Assembly (NCBI GenBank): GCA_965276765.1
Contig: OZ255627.1
Coordinates: 4,588,001 to 4,652,000 of the forward strand
DNA length: 64,000 nucleotides
Direction of reading: 5' to 3'
Origin: G965276765 sp965276765
Lineage (GTDB): Bacteria; Actinomycetota; Acidimicrobiia; Acidimicrobiales; Palsa-688
Shown here in pieces: positions 1 to 7,544 of this stretch (the stretch's first letter is position 1; each line of letters opens with the position of its first letter). Under the pieces are notes generated by a model. It saw nothing but the letters and a program-made list of their open reading frames with translations, had not been told where the DNA came from and did no database searches. The position numbers and the translations under genes were made by a program.

Positions 1-1193
1 GCCGCCGGCGGCGGGCGCCTCAGCCACTGCTTGGAGCGCGGCGCGGCGGTTACGGGGCGGACGGTGACCTGGCGGAGCCGGCGCTCGGCGCCCGCCGAGG
101 GAACCGGAGGTGTGGGGCCGGGCGAACCGCCGCCTTGGGCCGCCCACACGGCCCTGACGGTGGTCATGGCGCCGAGGTCGTCGAGGATCTGCTCGAGCGC
201 AGCCGCCCACGCCGACGCCGGGGGGCGCATCGTCGGTTCGGAGACGGCAAGACCCCGCTCGCAGAGGTCCCAGATGGGCGCGCCGGCGTCGAGGGAGCGG
301 GCCGCCGAGGCGCGGGCCGGGATCTCGAAATCGATGTGGAGCGGTTCGCCTCTGCGTTGACGTCCTTGCAGGGGGAAATGCGCCGCCCCTGCGACCCTCA
401 GGAAGATCAGGGCGAGCGAGTAGCGGTCCGACGCGAAGGTCGGATTGCTCCCTGGAGGGATGGCGGGGTCATCCCAATTGGGCGTCATGGCTCGCCGCCG
501 GTCGCCGGCGTCGACAACCTCGCCCTCCGGGTGGTAGCGCTCGGCGCTATCACAGTCCAAGAGGAACACCTCGGGGCCGCGCTCGAGGGACCACAGCACG
601 TTCTTGGTCGACAGATCGCCGTGGCCGACCGCAGGCGACGCCGACTGCAGGGCCTCGAGCAGCCGGGCCAGGGCGTAGACGATGCCGATGCGCTCCGGGC
701 TCATGGGAGCGGGAAGGGCGAGGCCGTAAGCGGCCGCCCGCTGGCCTGGATCGGCCGTGAGATAGCTGAGGGTCGCCAGGTGCACCGACCCGTCGCGATG
801 GCGGAGAGAGAAGCGCCGGGGCGCACGCGGCAACAGAAGACCCGCCGCCGATGCCGGGCGGCCGCCCTCGGCGCCGAGAGCCCCGTCACCGAGGACCGCT
901 TCACCGAGGACCGCTTCACCAAGGACCACGTCACCAAGGACCACGTCACCAAGGACCACGGCGTCGGGCCAGGCCGCCGACGCCTCGACCCTGCGGGCCA
1001 GCTCGGGTGCGAGCGCCTCGATGGACTTCGACCACTCCACGAGAGCCTCGAGCGGCGCCGCGTCGGTCGGTTTGCGGTACGCCTTGAAGAGCAGCCCCGG
1101 CCGTGACTGCAACTCGAACACCCGGCCCTCCCCGCCTTCGGCCAGCAACGGTCCCAGGCGGAGATCCCCGCGCCGTACGACCTCGGGGCTCAT
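1..1193 (-). CDS. Protein-kinase-like protein, 3' end cut by the window edge
   Basis: The frame stays open from ATG at 1193 to the window edge (about 397 codons). Near the N-terminus lie a glycine-rich stretch (LLAEGGEGRVFEL) and a likely ATP-binding Lys (LLFKAYRK). A catalytic-loop-like HGDLSTKNVLW follows, then LLDCDSAE in the position of the DFG motif and a later SDRYSLALIFL segment. This arrangement matches Ser/Thr-kinase-like proteins of the YegI type. The visible C-terminal part is Pro/Ala-rich, and any membrane anchor would lie outside the window. The ATG follows the stop of the VIT1-type gene by 1 nt, so the two are probably translated together. The substrate is unknown. A five-unit 15-bp repeat inserts VVLGD-type pentapeptides between the N- and C-lobe regions. 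Confidence 0.75.
   Translation of the reverse strand, partial: MSPEVVRRGDLRLGPLLAEGGEGRVFELQSRPGLLFKAYRKPTDAAPLEALVEWSKSIEALAPELARRVEASAAWPDAVVLGDVVLGDVVLGEAVLGEAVLGDGALGAEGGRPASAAGLLLPRAPRRFSLRHRDGSVHLATLSYLTADPGQRAAAYGLALPAPMSPERIGIVYALARLLEALQSASPAVGHGDLSTKNVLWSLERGPEVFLLDCDSAERYHPEGEVVDAGDRRRAMTPNWDDPAIPPGSNPTFASDRYSLALIFLRVAGAAHFPLQGRQRRGEPLHIDFEIPARASAARSLDAGAPIWDLCERGLAVSEPTMRPPASAWAAALEQILDDLGAMTTVRAVWAAQGGGSPGPTPPVPSAGAERRLRQVTVRPVTAAPRSKQWLRRPPPA
883..957. repeat. 15-bp tandem repeat, five units, inside the kinase-like gene
   Basis: Five consecutive 15-bp units based on CGTCACCAAGGACCA lie in frame with the minus-strand kinase-like gene. They encode VVLGD, VVLGD, VVLGE, AVLGE, AVLGD. 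The last two units toward 957 are identical and the others differ by a few bases, which fits slippage followed by drift. Confidence 0.9.
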
Positions 1194-1194
1194 G

Positions 1195-1953
1195 TCAGCC
1201 GGCGTGCACGCCGAGGGCCGCACCGACGCCATACGTGATGGCGGCCGCGATCGTGGCCGCGAGGAGCTGGCGGACCGCCGTGCGCAGTGGGCCCTTGGCC
1301 GTGAGCACGCCGATCGCCGCGCCCAGCGCGACGGCAGCTACGGCAGCGACGACGATCGAGGTCACGATGGCGGCGGTCGAAGTGAGAAAGAACCACGGCA
1401 GCAACGGCAGGAGCGCCCCGAAGGCAAACGAGACGAACGAGGCGGCGCTGGCCCGGCCCGATGAGCCTTCCGCCGACGGGTCGATTCCGAGCTCAAGGCG
1501 GGCGTGCGTGTCGAGGGCCAGCTCGTGGTTGGCCGAGAGGATCCGGGCCACGGTCATGGCGTCGTCGCCCGGCACCCCCCGGGCCGCGTACATGGCGGCA
1601 AGCTCGTGCAGCTCCTCCTCGGGCTCGTCGCGCAGCTCGGCTCGCTCGACATCGATCTCGCGTTGGACCATCTCGTCCTGAGCCCTGACCGACACCAGCT
1701 CACCAGCGGCCATCGAGAAGGCACCGGCGAGGAGCCCGGCGATCCCGGCCAGGCGCACGAACGAGGCGCCGGCGCTGGCGCCGGCCACGCCGAGGACGAG
1801 TGAGACGTTGGTCAGCAGCCCGTCGCCGGCGCCGAGCACGGCGGCGCGCACGGCGTTGCCCTGCACGTTGCGATGCCGGCTGGTACCGGACGTGCCGGTC
1901 AGCCTGGCGGTGAGACCTCTGAGCGCCACCTGCGCGGTTTGGGGTTTGACCAC
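1195..1953 (-). CDS. VIT1/CCC1-type (DUF125) membrane transporter
   Basis: The 252-aa protein begins at GTG 1953. It has the VIT1/CCC1 pattern: an N-terminal GAGDGLLTNVSLVLGV helix, a second helix with the AGAFSMAAGELVSVRAQDE signature, a charged cytoplasmic segment (about 95-165) rich in Glu/Asp, and three hydrophobic segments in the C-terminal third. Family members move Fe2+ or Mn2+ across membranes; the metal here is not determined. It probably forms a two-gene unit with the kinase-like gene that starts 1 nt after its stop. No strong Shine-Dalgarno sequence precedes the GTG, so the start is less sure than the family. Confidence 0.8.
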   Translation of the reverse strand: MVKPQTAQVALRGLTARLTGTSGTSRHRNVQGNAVRAAVLGAGDGLLTNVSLVLGVAGASAGASFVRLAGIAGLLAGAFSMAAGELVSVRAQDEMVQREIDVERAELRDEPEEELHELAAMYAARGVPGDDAMTVARILSANHELALDTHARLELGIDPSAEGSSGRASAASFVSFAFGALLPLLPWFFLTSTAAIVTSIVVAAVAAVALGAAIGVLTAKGPLRTAVRQLLAATIAAAITYGVGAALGVHAG

Positions 1954-2076
1954 GGCTCAGCCCCGGCGCGCCGCTCGCCGCCGGCGGAGGTTCCGCCGCT
2001 CCCTCACTGTCTTGGGCCGCATGGGGGCAAGTGTAGGGGCGACCGGTGACGTAGACGTGGGAGAGTAACGGCACCG

Positions 2077-3117
2077 ATGCGCGTCTTCGCCTGTCAACAC
2101 TGCGGTCAGCTCGTCTTCTTCGAGAACACGCAGTGCCTGCGTTGCTTGTCCGAGCTCGGATACGTGCCCGAGCGCAGGGAGATGGTCACCCTCGTCCGGG
2201 CGATAGGCGAAGGCTCCGACGCCGACACGTTCGCCGACGTCTCGGTGGCGCCGAAGACCTGGCGGAGGTGCTCGACGCGCGAGAGAACGGGCTGCAACTG
2301 GTTGGTGCCCGAGGGCGGAGGCGAGCTGTGCGACTCGTGCCGCCTGACGAGGGTGCGACCCGCCGACGGGGACGTCGATGGCACCCGCGAGCTGGTCAGG
2401 GCCGAGATGGCCAAGCGCAGGCTGCTGTTCCAGCTGGGCGAGCTCGGGCTCCCCGTCACCGGTCGCGACGAGCGGGCCGGTCGCGGGCTGGCGTTCGACC
2501 TGCTCTCGAGCTCGGCGGTGAAGGTCATCACCGGCCACGACAACGGCGTGATCACGCTCGACCTGGCCGAGGCCGACGACGGTCGCAGGGAACGCCTCAG
2601 GCTGGAGCTCAACGAGCCCTACCGCACCGTCCTCGGCCATTTCCGCCACGAGATCGGTCACTACTACTGGCCCATCCTCGTCACGGGAGTCGACGCCCTC
2701 GGGAAGTGCCGCGAGCTCTTCGGTGACGACCGGGACGACTACGCCCAGGCCGTCGAGCGCCACTATCGGCCCGGTCCGCACGACGACTGGACCGACCGGT
2801 ACATCAGCCGCTACGCCACGATGCACCCCTACGAGGACTGGGCCGAGACCTTCGCCCACTATCTCCACATCCTCGACACCCTGCAGGTGGCCGACAGCTT
2901 CGGTCTCGGGCCCGGCGTCGGAACCCGAGCGGCGTCGAGCGGCTCGTTCCCCGACGTGATCGACCGGTGGCTCGAGCTCAGCTTGGCCCTCAACCAGGTC
3001 AATCGCTGCCTCGGCCACAGCGACCTCTACCCGTTTGTCATCGCCCCCACGGTGATGCGCAAGCTGGCCTTCGTCGACTTCGCGGTCCACGACCTTTCGG
3101 GACGGGCCGCCCTTTAG
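2077..3117 (+). CDS. Putative zinc-binding metallopeptidase (DUF2248-like)
   Basis: The 346-aa protein opens with a zinc-ribbon-like CxxC pair (Cys6, Cys9, Cys20, Cys23) and a second Cys cluster near residues 66-90 (CSTRERTGCNW...CDSC). The catalytic HEIGHYYW motif (HExxH at 191-195) is followed by a conserved region containing DDWTDRYISRYATMHPYEDWAETFAHYLHI. This order matches the putative zinc-binding peptidase family formerly DUF2248. No signal peptide is seen, so it is likely cytoplasmic. Its stop overlaps that of the convergent SsuD-like gene by 4 nt. Substrate unknown. Confidence 0.85.
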   Translation: MRVFACQHCGQLVFFENTQCLRCLSELGYVPERREMVTLVRAIGEGSDADTFADVSVAPKTWRRCSTRERTGCNWLVPEGGGELCDSCRLTRVRPADGDVDGTRELVRAEMAKRRLLFQLGELGLPVTGRDERAGRGLAFDLLSSSAVKVITGHDNGVITLDLAEADDGRRERLRLELNEPYRTVLGHFRHEIGHYYWPILVTGVDALGKCRELFGDDRDDYAQAVERHYRPGPHDDWTDRYISRYATMHPYEDWAETFAHYLHILDTLQVADSFGLGPGVGTRAASSGSFPDVIDRWLELSLALNQVNRCLGHSDLYPFVIAPTVMRKLAFVDFAVHDLSGRAAL

Positions 3118-4187
3118 GATCCAGCGGTGGTCCGGAGCGGCCCGTGCTCGAGGGAAGGGAGCACGGTGGCTCCGAAGCGAAGGCAGCTGTCGAGATGCGG
3201 GTACCCCGAGAAGATGAACGAGTCGATGCCGGCCCGACGCAGCTCGCCGATGGTGGCCACGACCTGGTCGGGGTCGCCGACGATCGCCGCGCCGGCCCCG
3301 CTGCGGGCCCTTCCGATGCCGGTCCACAAATGCCGGGTGACGTAGCCCTCGTCGTCGGCCTCCTCTCGGAGGACGTTTTGGCGGTGCACGCCGGCCGAGC
3401 CCGTGTCGAGCGACCTGGCCCTGATCCGAGCCCCGATCTCGGGGTCAAGACGGCTCAGCAAGCGGCGGGCCTCAGCCCGTGCCGCCTCCTCCGTCTCCCC
3501 CACGACGACGTGAGAACGCCACCCGAAGCGCAAGGTCCGTCCGAGGCGCGCCGCCCGCTGGCGCATCTCGTCTACGACGCCGCGGACCGCCTCGGGGGTA
3601 TCGGGCCACATCAAATAGACGTCCGCGCCGGCCGCGGCACACCGTTTGGCCGCTTCCGAAAGCCCGCCGAAGTACAAGGGAGGGCATGTGGCCCTCAGCG
3701 TCCTCAGCCTCGGCGGCTCGACGTGGACGTCGACGAACTCGCCGGAGAAGTCGACCGGCTCACCCCCGAGGAGCCGGCGCAGGACCTGCATGTGCTCGAG
3801 GGTCCTTCGGTACCGGGGCTCGGAGGCGAGGGTCTCGCCCGGCAGGTCGCTCGAAATGACGTTGAGGAGCAGGCGGCCACCCGCCATTCGGTCGATGGTG
3901 GCGACCTGACGGGCCAGCTGGGGCAGGATCATCTCGCCCATCCGCACGGCGAGGAGCAGCTCGATGCGGTCGGTCTCTGTGGCGACGCCGGCGGCGAAGG
4001 CGACGCTGTCGATGCCGAGGGCGTAGCCCGACGGCAGCAGGACGCCGTCGAAGCCCTGGGACTCCGCCGCCATGACGATGTCGCGGCAGTGTTCCCACGA
4101 GCTCTCCAGTCGGGTGTCGGGGACGCCGAGGTACTCGTAGTCGTCATCGCAGAGCGCCGAGAACCAGGCGATCTCCGGTTCAGCCAT
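3114..4187 (-). CDS. LLM-class flavin-dependent monooxygenase, SsuD-like
   Basis: The 357-aa protein has the bacterial-luciferase TIM-barrel pattern. Features resembling alkanesulfonate monooxygenase include NVISSDLPGE near residue 110, LYFGGLSEAAKRCAAAGADV, IVGDPDQVVATI and the C-terminal FIFSGYPHLD. SsuD enzymes use FMNH2 and O2 to release sulfite from alkanesulfonates; substrate use here is inferred. It is the last gene of a four-gene operon; its ATG lies 8 nt after the stop of the dehydrogenase gene, within a 16-bp tandem duplication that also supplies a GAGG ribosome-binding site. Confidence 0.85.
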   Translation of the reverse strand: MAEPEIAWFSALCDDDYEYLGVPDTRLESSWEHCRDIVMAAESQGFDGVLLPSGYALGIDSVAFAAGVATETDRIELLLAVRMGEMILPQLARQVATIDRMAGGRLLLNVISSDLPGETLASEPRYRRTLEHMQVLRRLLGGEPVDFSGEFVDVHVEPPRLRTLRATCPPLYFGGLSEAAKRCAAAGADVYLMWPDTPEAVRGVVDEMRQRAARLGRTLRFGWRSHVVVGETEEAARAEARRLLSRLDPEIGARIRARSLDTGSAGVHRQNVLREEADDEGYVTRHLWTGIGRARSGAGAAIVGDPDQVVATIGELRRAGIDSFIFSGYPHLDSCLRFGATVLPSLEHGPLRTTAGS

Positions 4188-4212
4188 CGAGGACCTCAGC
4201 CATCGAGGACCT
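4181..4212. repeat. 16-bp tandem duplication across a gene junction
   Basis: CAGCCATCGAGGACCT occurs at 4181-4196 and 4197-4212 with a further partial copy. On the minus strand each unit carries ATGGCTGA. One copy supplies the end of the dehydrogenase gene (with its TGA), and the next supplies the ribosome-binding GAGG and the ATG of the monooxygenase gene. Confidence 0.95.
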
Positions 4213-5281
4213 CAGCCATGGCGACGATCCGACCCTCGGCGATCGACCGCTGGGCGGCGACGCCCATCGCCACCGACATCAGGCCGTCGCCCACACTCAC
4301 CGCAGCCGGGAGCCCGTGGCGCACCGCATCGACGAACCGAAGATCCTGCACGTAGCTGGACCCGTGGTGCAGCCCCTCGTAGCGGGCCGCGCTCTCGGCC
4401 TCCCCCACCTCGTCGACCCGGCCCAGCCAGTGCTCTCCTCGGCGACCGATCCGGACCGTGCCAGCAGGCAGGAGTGCTTCGAGCTTGCCGGCGGCCCCGA
4501 GCACCGACACCTCCTGCTCGTTGTGGCTGGCGTCGGCGAACATGCAGAGGTCGAGCATGCCGCGCGCGCCGCTGTCGAACTCGACGATGACATAGGCGTT
4601 GTCAAGGATGTCGGGACGTTCCCCGCCATAGGACTCGTCGAGGTGGTTGACGTCCTGACCCCCTGAGGCCATCACCGTGACCGGCTCGGCACTCGTCACG
4701 AGGCGCATCAGGTCGAAGAAGTGGCAGCACTTCTCGACCAGGGTCCCGCCACTGTTGCGGTTGAAGCGGTTCCAGTCGCCGACCTTGGTGAGAAAGGGAA
4801 ATCGGTGCTCGCGGATGGCAACCATGCGCACGGAGCCGGTCGTGCCCGAAGCAACCTCGGCGAGCAGCCTGGCAATCGGAGGCATGAACCGGTACTCGAG
4901 GCCGACCCAGACGATCGCTTCGGCCCCGGCGACCGCGTCCTCGAGACGCCGGCAGTCGGCCACGGTCGTGCAGACGGGCTTCTCCACGAGAACGGGGAGA
5001 CCGGCAGCCACCACGTCGAGGGCGATCCCGGCGTGGGTCATGTTGGGCGTGGAAACGATGATCGCATCGCAGCAGCCGGCGGCGAGCAGGTCCCTGTGAT
5101 CGGAAACGAGCGTCACCCCGGCCGACGCCGAACCGGAGAGCACCCCGGCCACAGCCTCGATCGATGCGGCCTCGGGGTCGGCGACGGCCGTCACGACCGC
5201 CCCGTCGATCGCCAGGAGGTTGCGGGCGTGCTCGAGGCCCATAAGCCCGGCGCCGACGAGTCCCACCCGCAGTGCGTCCAT
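4196..5281 (-). CDS. Gfo/Idh/MocA family oxidoreductase
   Basis: The 361-aa protein begins at ATG 5281 (MDALRVGLVGAGLMG), placing the Rossmann GxGxxG at the N-terminus as usual. It continues with VEKPVCTT, the EKP motif with the catalytic-region Lys, and a C-terminal alpha/beta domain with the EKCCHFFDLMR segment typical of the family. Members are NAD(P)-dependent dehydrogenases of sugars or cyclitols. A longer reading frame extends upstream but is Arg-rich shadow sequence. It lies 11 nt after the aldolase stop and 8 nt before the SsuD-like gene. Substrate not deducible. Confidence 0.88.
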   Translation of the reverse strand: MDALRVGLVGAGLMGLEHARNLLAIDGAVVTAVADPEAASIEAVAGVLSGSASAGVTLVSDHRDLLAAGCCDAIIVSTPNMTHAGIALDVVAAGLPVLVEKPVCTTVADCRRLEDAVAGAEAIVWVGLEYRFMPPIARLLAEVASGTTGSVRMVAIREHRFPFLTKVGDWNRFNRNSGGTLVEKCCHFFDLMRLVTSAEPVTVMASGGQDVNHLDESYGGERPDILDNAYVIVEFDSGARGMLDLCMFADASHNEQEVSVLGAAGKLEALLPAGTVRIGRRGEHWLGRVDEVGEAESAARYEGLHHGSSYVQDLRFVDAVRHGLPAAVSVGDGLMSVAMGVAAQRSIAEGRIVAMAEVLDG

Positions 5282-5292
5282 ACCGTCGACCC

Positions 5293-6075
5293 TCAGCGTG
5301 CGTCGAGACCGGCCGCTCGCCTGACCGCGCTGAGCTCGCGGCGGACGAGAGCGTCGATGTGCGTGAGGTCTCCTGCGACCGAGGCGAAGGTGAAACCGGC
5401 GGCGATGGCGGCCGCCGCCTTCTCGCCGTCGGTGCAATGCAGACCGGACGCGATGCCGGCTCCGGCGGCGGCAGCGCGCACGCGGGCCAGGGCCGGTTCC
5501 CACTCCGGGCTCGCCCAGCCGTCGGCCGGCCTGGCACCGCCGACGGCGATGCCGAGGTCTGACGGCCCGACGTACACGGCGTCGATGCCGTCCACGGCGC
5601 AGATGGCCTCGACCGCTTCGAGGCCCGCAGCCGTCTCGACCATCACGATGCAGGCCACCGAGTCATTGGCCTGCACTGGGTCGGAGCCGGCCCGCAGCGG
5701 TCCGTAGCTCCGCTCGCCTCTCGGTGGGTATCGGCACGCCCGCGCCGCCGCCTCGGCCTCGGCGGCCGAGTTGACGAGGGGCACGATGACGCCGGCGGCT
5801 CCGATGTCGAGCGCCCGGCCGATGGCGGCGGCGTCGTTGGAAGGGACCCTGACGACCCCGACGGTGCTCGACCCCTGGGTCGCCGCGCCGGCGTCGATGG
5901 CAGTCAGGCTCCGGAGGGCGCCGGCGGTGTCCATGAACCCGTGCTGCAGGTCGAGACAGAGGTAGTCGTAGCCGGCGCCGGCGATCCGCTCGGTCATGGG
6001 CGGGTTGTCGGAAACCACCCAGTACCCGATAATTACCTGGCGTGACCGCAGCCGTCGGGCAAAGTCGGTAGTCAT
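5293..6075 (-). CDS. HpcH/HpaI-family aldolase
   Basis: The 260-aa protein has the HpcH/HpaI (2,4-dihydroxyhept-2-ene-1,7-dioate aldolase/citrate lyase-like) pattern: YDYLCLDLQHGFMD, VRVPSNDAAAIGRALDIGA, GVIVPLVNS, RSYGP, IVMVETAAGLEAVEAI and VYVGPSDLGIAVG. These carry the conserved divalent-metal ligands (Glu, Asp) of the class II pyruvate aldolases. Its ATG 6075 overlaps the PAP2 stop as ATGA, arguing for coupling. The reaction is probably reversible cleavage of a 2-keto-3-deoxy acid to pyruvate plus an aldehyde; the actual substrate is unknown. Confidence 0.88.
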   Translation of the reverse strand: MTTDFARRLRSRQVIIGYWVVSDNPPMTERIAGAGYDYLCLDLQHGFMDTAGALRSLTAIDAGAATQGSSTVGVVRVPSNDAAAIGRALDIGAAGVIVPLVNSAAEAEAAARACRYPPRGERSYGPLRAGSDPVQANDSVACIVMVETAAGLEAVEAICAVDGIDAVYVGPSDLGIAVGGARPADGWASPEWEPALARVRAAAAGAGIASGLHCTDGEKAAAAIAAGFTFASVAGDLTHIDALVRRELSAVRRAAGLDAR

Positions 6076-6980
6076 TCGACCGGTGTAGCACGAAACGCTC
6101 CACCTCCAACGCCAACCGGACCCGTCGGGCCAGCACGGTCTCGAGGTGGCGGGGGCGTGTCCGCTGATGTGGCGCGCCGACGTAGACCGGTGGACCGTCG
6201 CCTCCGCCACCACGAGCCGCCAACGGCCAGCCCGGCGGTCGCCAGCGCGCAGAGCACCACGGCGACGATCCCGTCGGCCCAGTAGTGGTTTCCCGTCACG
6301 ATGACGATGAACCAGGTGCAGGCCGGGTAGATCGCCGCAAGCCAGCGCCACGACGAGTGGAGCGTATAGATGAGCGAGCCGGCCACAACGACGGCCCAGG
6401 CGACGTGCAGCGATGGCATGGCCGAAAGCTGATCGAGGCCGGGCGCGGCCGTCGCCGGGTACACGCTCGGCCCAACCAGGCGGCCAGTGTCGACGAGTCC
6501 GAGGCCGGCCACGAGCCGCGGCGGCGCCACCGGGACCAGTTGGATCAGCAGGCAGGCGCCGGTCACGATGGCGAGAACGTTGCGGACGGCGGGGTAACGG
6601 TCGCGGTGGCGTGCGAACAACCACACGAGACACACCCCGAGGGCGGCCACGTGCAGCTGGGCGTAATAGATGTTGAACCATCGGATCAGCTCGTGGTCGC
6701 CGAGCACCAGGCGCTGGACGGCGCCCTCGGTGGGGAGGCCGAGCGCTCGCTCGAGGCGCCAGATGGCACGCCCCCTGGTCACGGCGCTCCCTCCTTGACC
6801 GAGGGACAGGTCGCCGGCCAACTGCCACAGGCCGTAGAGCACGAACATGATGGTGAGTTCGCGGGTCCAGGTCGCTACCGCCCGCAGCGGGCGCCGCCGG
6901 TGGTGGGCGAGGGTCACGGTCGCCGCCGCGCAGCCGGCGGCGACACCGGCCGCATCCGGCCAGGGGAGCCACCGCAGCAT
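6072..6980 (-). CDS. PAP2-superfamily membrane phosphatase
   Basis: The 302-aa multi-pass membrane protein begins at ATG 6980 (MLRWLPWPD). The split PAP2 motif is visible: PPRLV, then SAMPSLHVAWAVV with the catalytic-region His, then GNHYWADG with the final His/Asp. This spacing is nearest to the inositolphosphotransferase-like PAP2 subgroup. At least six hydrophobic segments are apparent, and the C-terminus is an Arg/Pro-rich tail of about 45 residues. It is the first gene of the operon and shares ATGA with the aldolase. A lipid-phosphate or phosphotransfer role is inferred. Confidence 0.82.
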   Translation of the reverse strand: MLRWLPWPDAAGVAAGCAAATVTLAHHRRRPLRAVATWTRELTIMFVLYGLWQLAGDLSLGQGGSAVTRGRAIWRLERALGLPTEGAVQRLVLGDHELIRWFNIYYAQLHVAALGVCLVWLFARHRDRYPAVRNVLAIVTGACLLIQLVPVAPPRLVAGLGLVDTGRLVGPSVYPATAAPGLDQLSAMPSLHVAWAVVVAGSLIYTLHSSWRWLAAIYPACTWFIVIVTGNHYWADGIVAVVLCALATAGLAVGGSWWRRRRSTGLRRRATSADTPPPPRDRAGPTGPVGVGGGAFRATPVE

Positions 6981-6991
6981 GGTGACCGAAT

Positions 6992-7471
6992 CTACCGGCG
7001 GTCTTGCTCCGGCAGGCCGGCCCGGCGATGGGTGGCCGCGATATGGATCATGGCATCGAGGAACTCCGCCACGGTGACGAGCTCGGTGTCGCTGAACGAC
7101 CGCGTGCCGGCAACAGCGGCGTCGATCAGGGGACCGAAGAACGACCATCCGAGATCGACTGCTCTGGGGGTTACCTCCAGGAACACCCGTCGCCGATCCC
7201 GGGTGTCGCGCACCCGCTCGACGAGGCCGGCCCGCTCGATGCGATCGACGAGCGTCGTCGTGCCGGCCGAGTTGATCCCGAGCTGCTCGCCGAGCCACCC
7301 CGGCGTGGCCCGTCTGCCGGCTCTACCGGCGTCGAGGAGCTGGATGAGCGCCCGCACGTCGGTGGGGTGCATGCCATGGCGCTGGGCGAACTCGCTTCGA
7401 GACAGCTCCAATTCCACCGATATCCGTCGCAGGCGGTGGAACAGCTGCAGACCGGAATCGTTCCCCTCCAA
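6992..7471 (-). CDS. MarR-family transcriptional regulator
   Basis: A MarR winged helix is visible: HGMHPTDVRALIQLLDAG, then GWLGEQLGINSAGTTTLVDRIERAGLV, and the wing RVRDTRDRRRVFLEVT. I place the start at TTG 7471, preceded by AGAAAGG with 7-nt spacing, giving 159 aa, normal for MarR. An ATG at 7546 is also open but would put the operator-like palindromes inside the gene and overlap the divergent hydrolase start. The gene is divergent from the alpha/beta hydrolase and probably represses it and itself. The ligand is unknown. Confidence 0.8.
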   Translation of the reverse strand: MEGNDSGLQLFHRLRRISVELELSRSEFAQRHGMHPTDVRALIQLLDAGRAGRRATPGWLGEQLGINSAGTTTLVDRIERAGLVERVRDTRDRRRVFLEVTPRAVDLGWSFFGPLIDAAVAGTRSFSDTELVTVAEFLDAMIHIAATHRRAGLPEQDRR

Positions 7472-7484
7472 GGTTTTGCCTTTC

Positions 7485-7515
7485 TCTCGTTGAGCGAGAG
7501 TATCGCTCAGCGAGA
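7485..7515. promoter_or_regulatory. Probable MarR operator between divergent genes
   Basis: TCTCGTTGAGCGA (7485-7497) and TCGCTCAGCGAGA (7503-7515) form an inverted repeat with one mismatch and a 5-nt spacer. TCGCTCAGCGA is also palindromic by itself. It sits between the divergent MarR and hydrolase starts, the usual place for MarR autoregulatory sites. Confidence 0.7.
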
Positions 7516-7544
7516 TAGATGTGGTGGAGACCGAGAAGGAGCCC

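Noticed and set aside
883..957. CRISPR-like repeats in the kinase-like gene
   Set aside because: Units are only 15 bp, contiguous, in frame and without spacers.
135..1106. Long plus-strand frame opposite the kinase-like gene
   Set aside because: Arg/Gly-rich shadow; the minus strand has kinase motifs and coupling to the VIT1-type gene.
1957..3327. 456-aa minus-strand frame over the metallopeptidase
   Set aside because: No domain, and it covers a gene with clear HExxH. Its Arg-rich 21-aa end resembles small ribosomal proteins only by composition.
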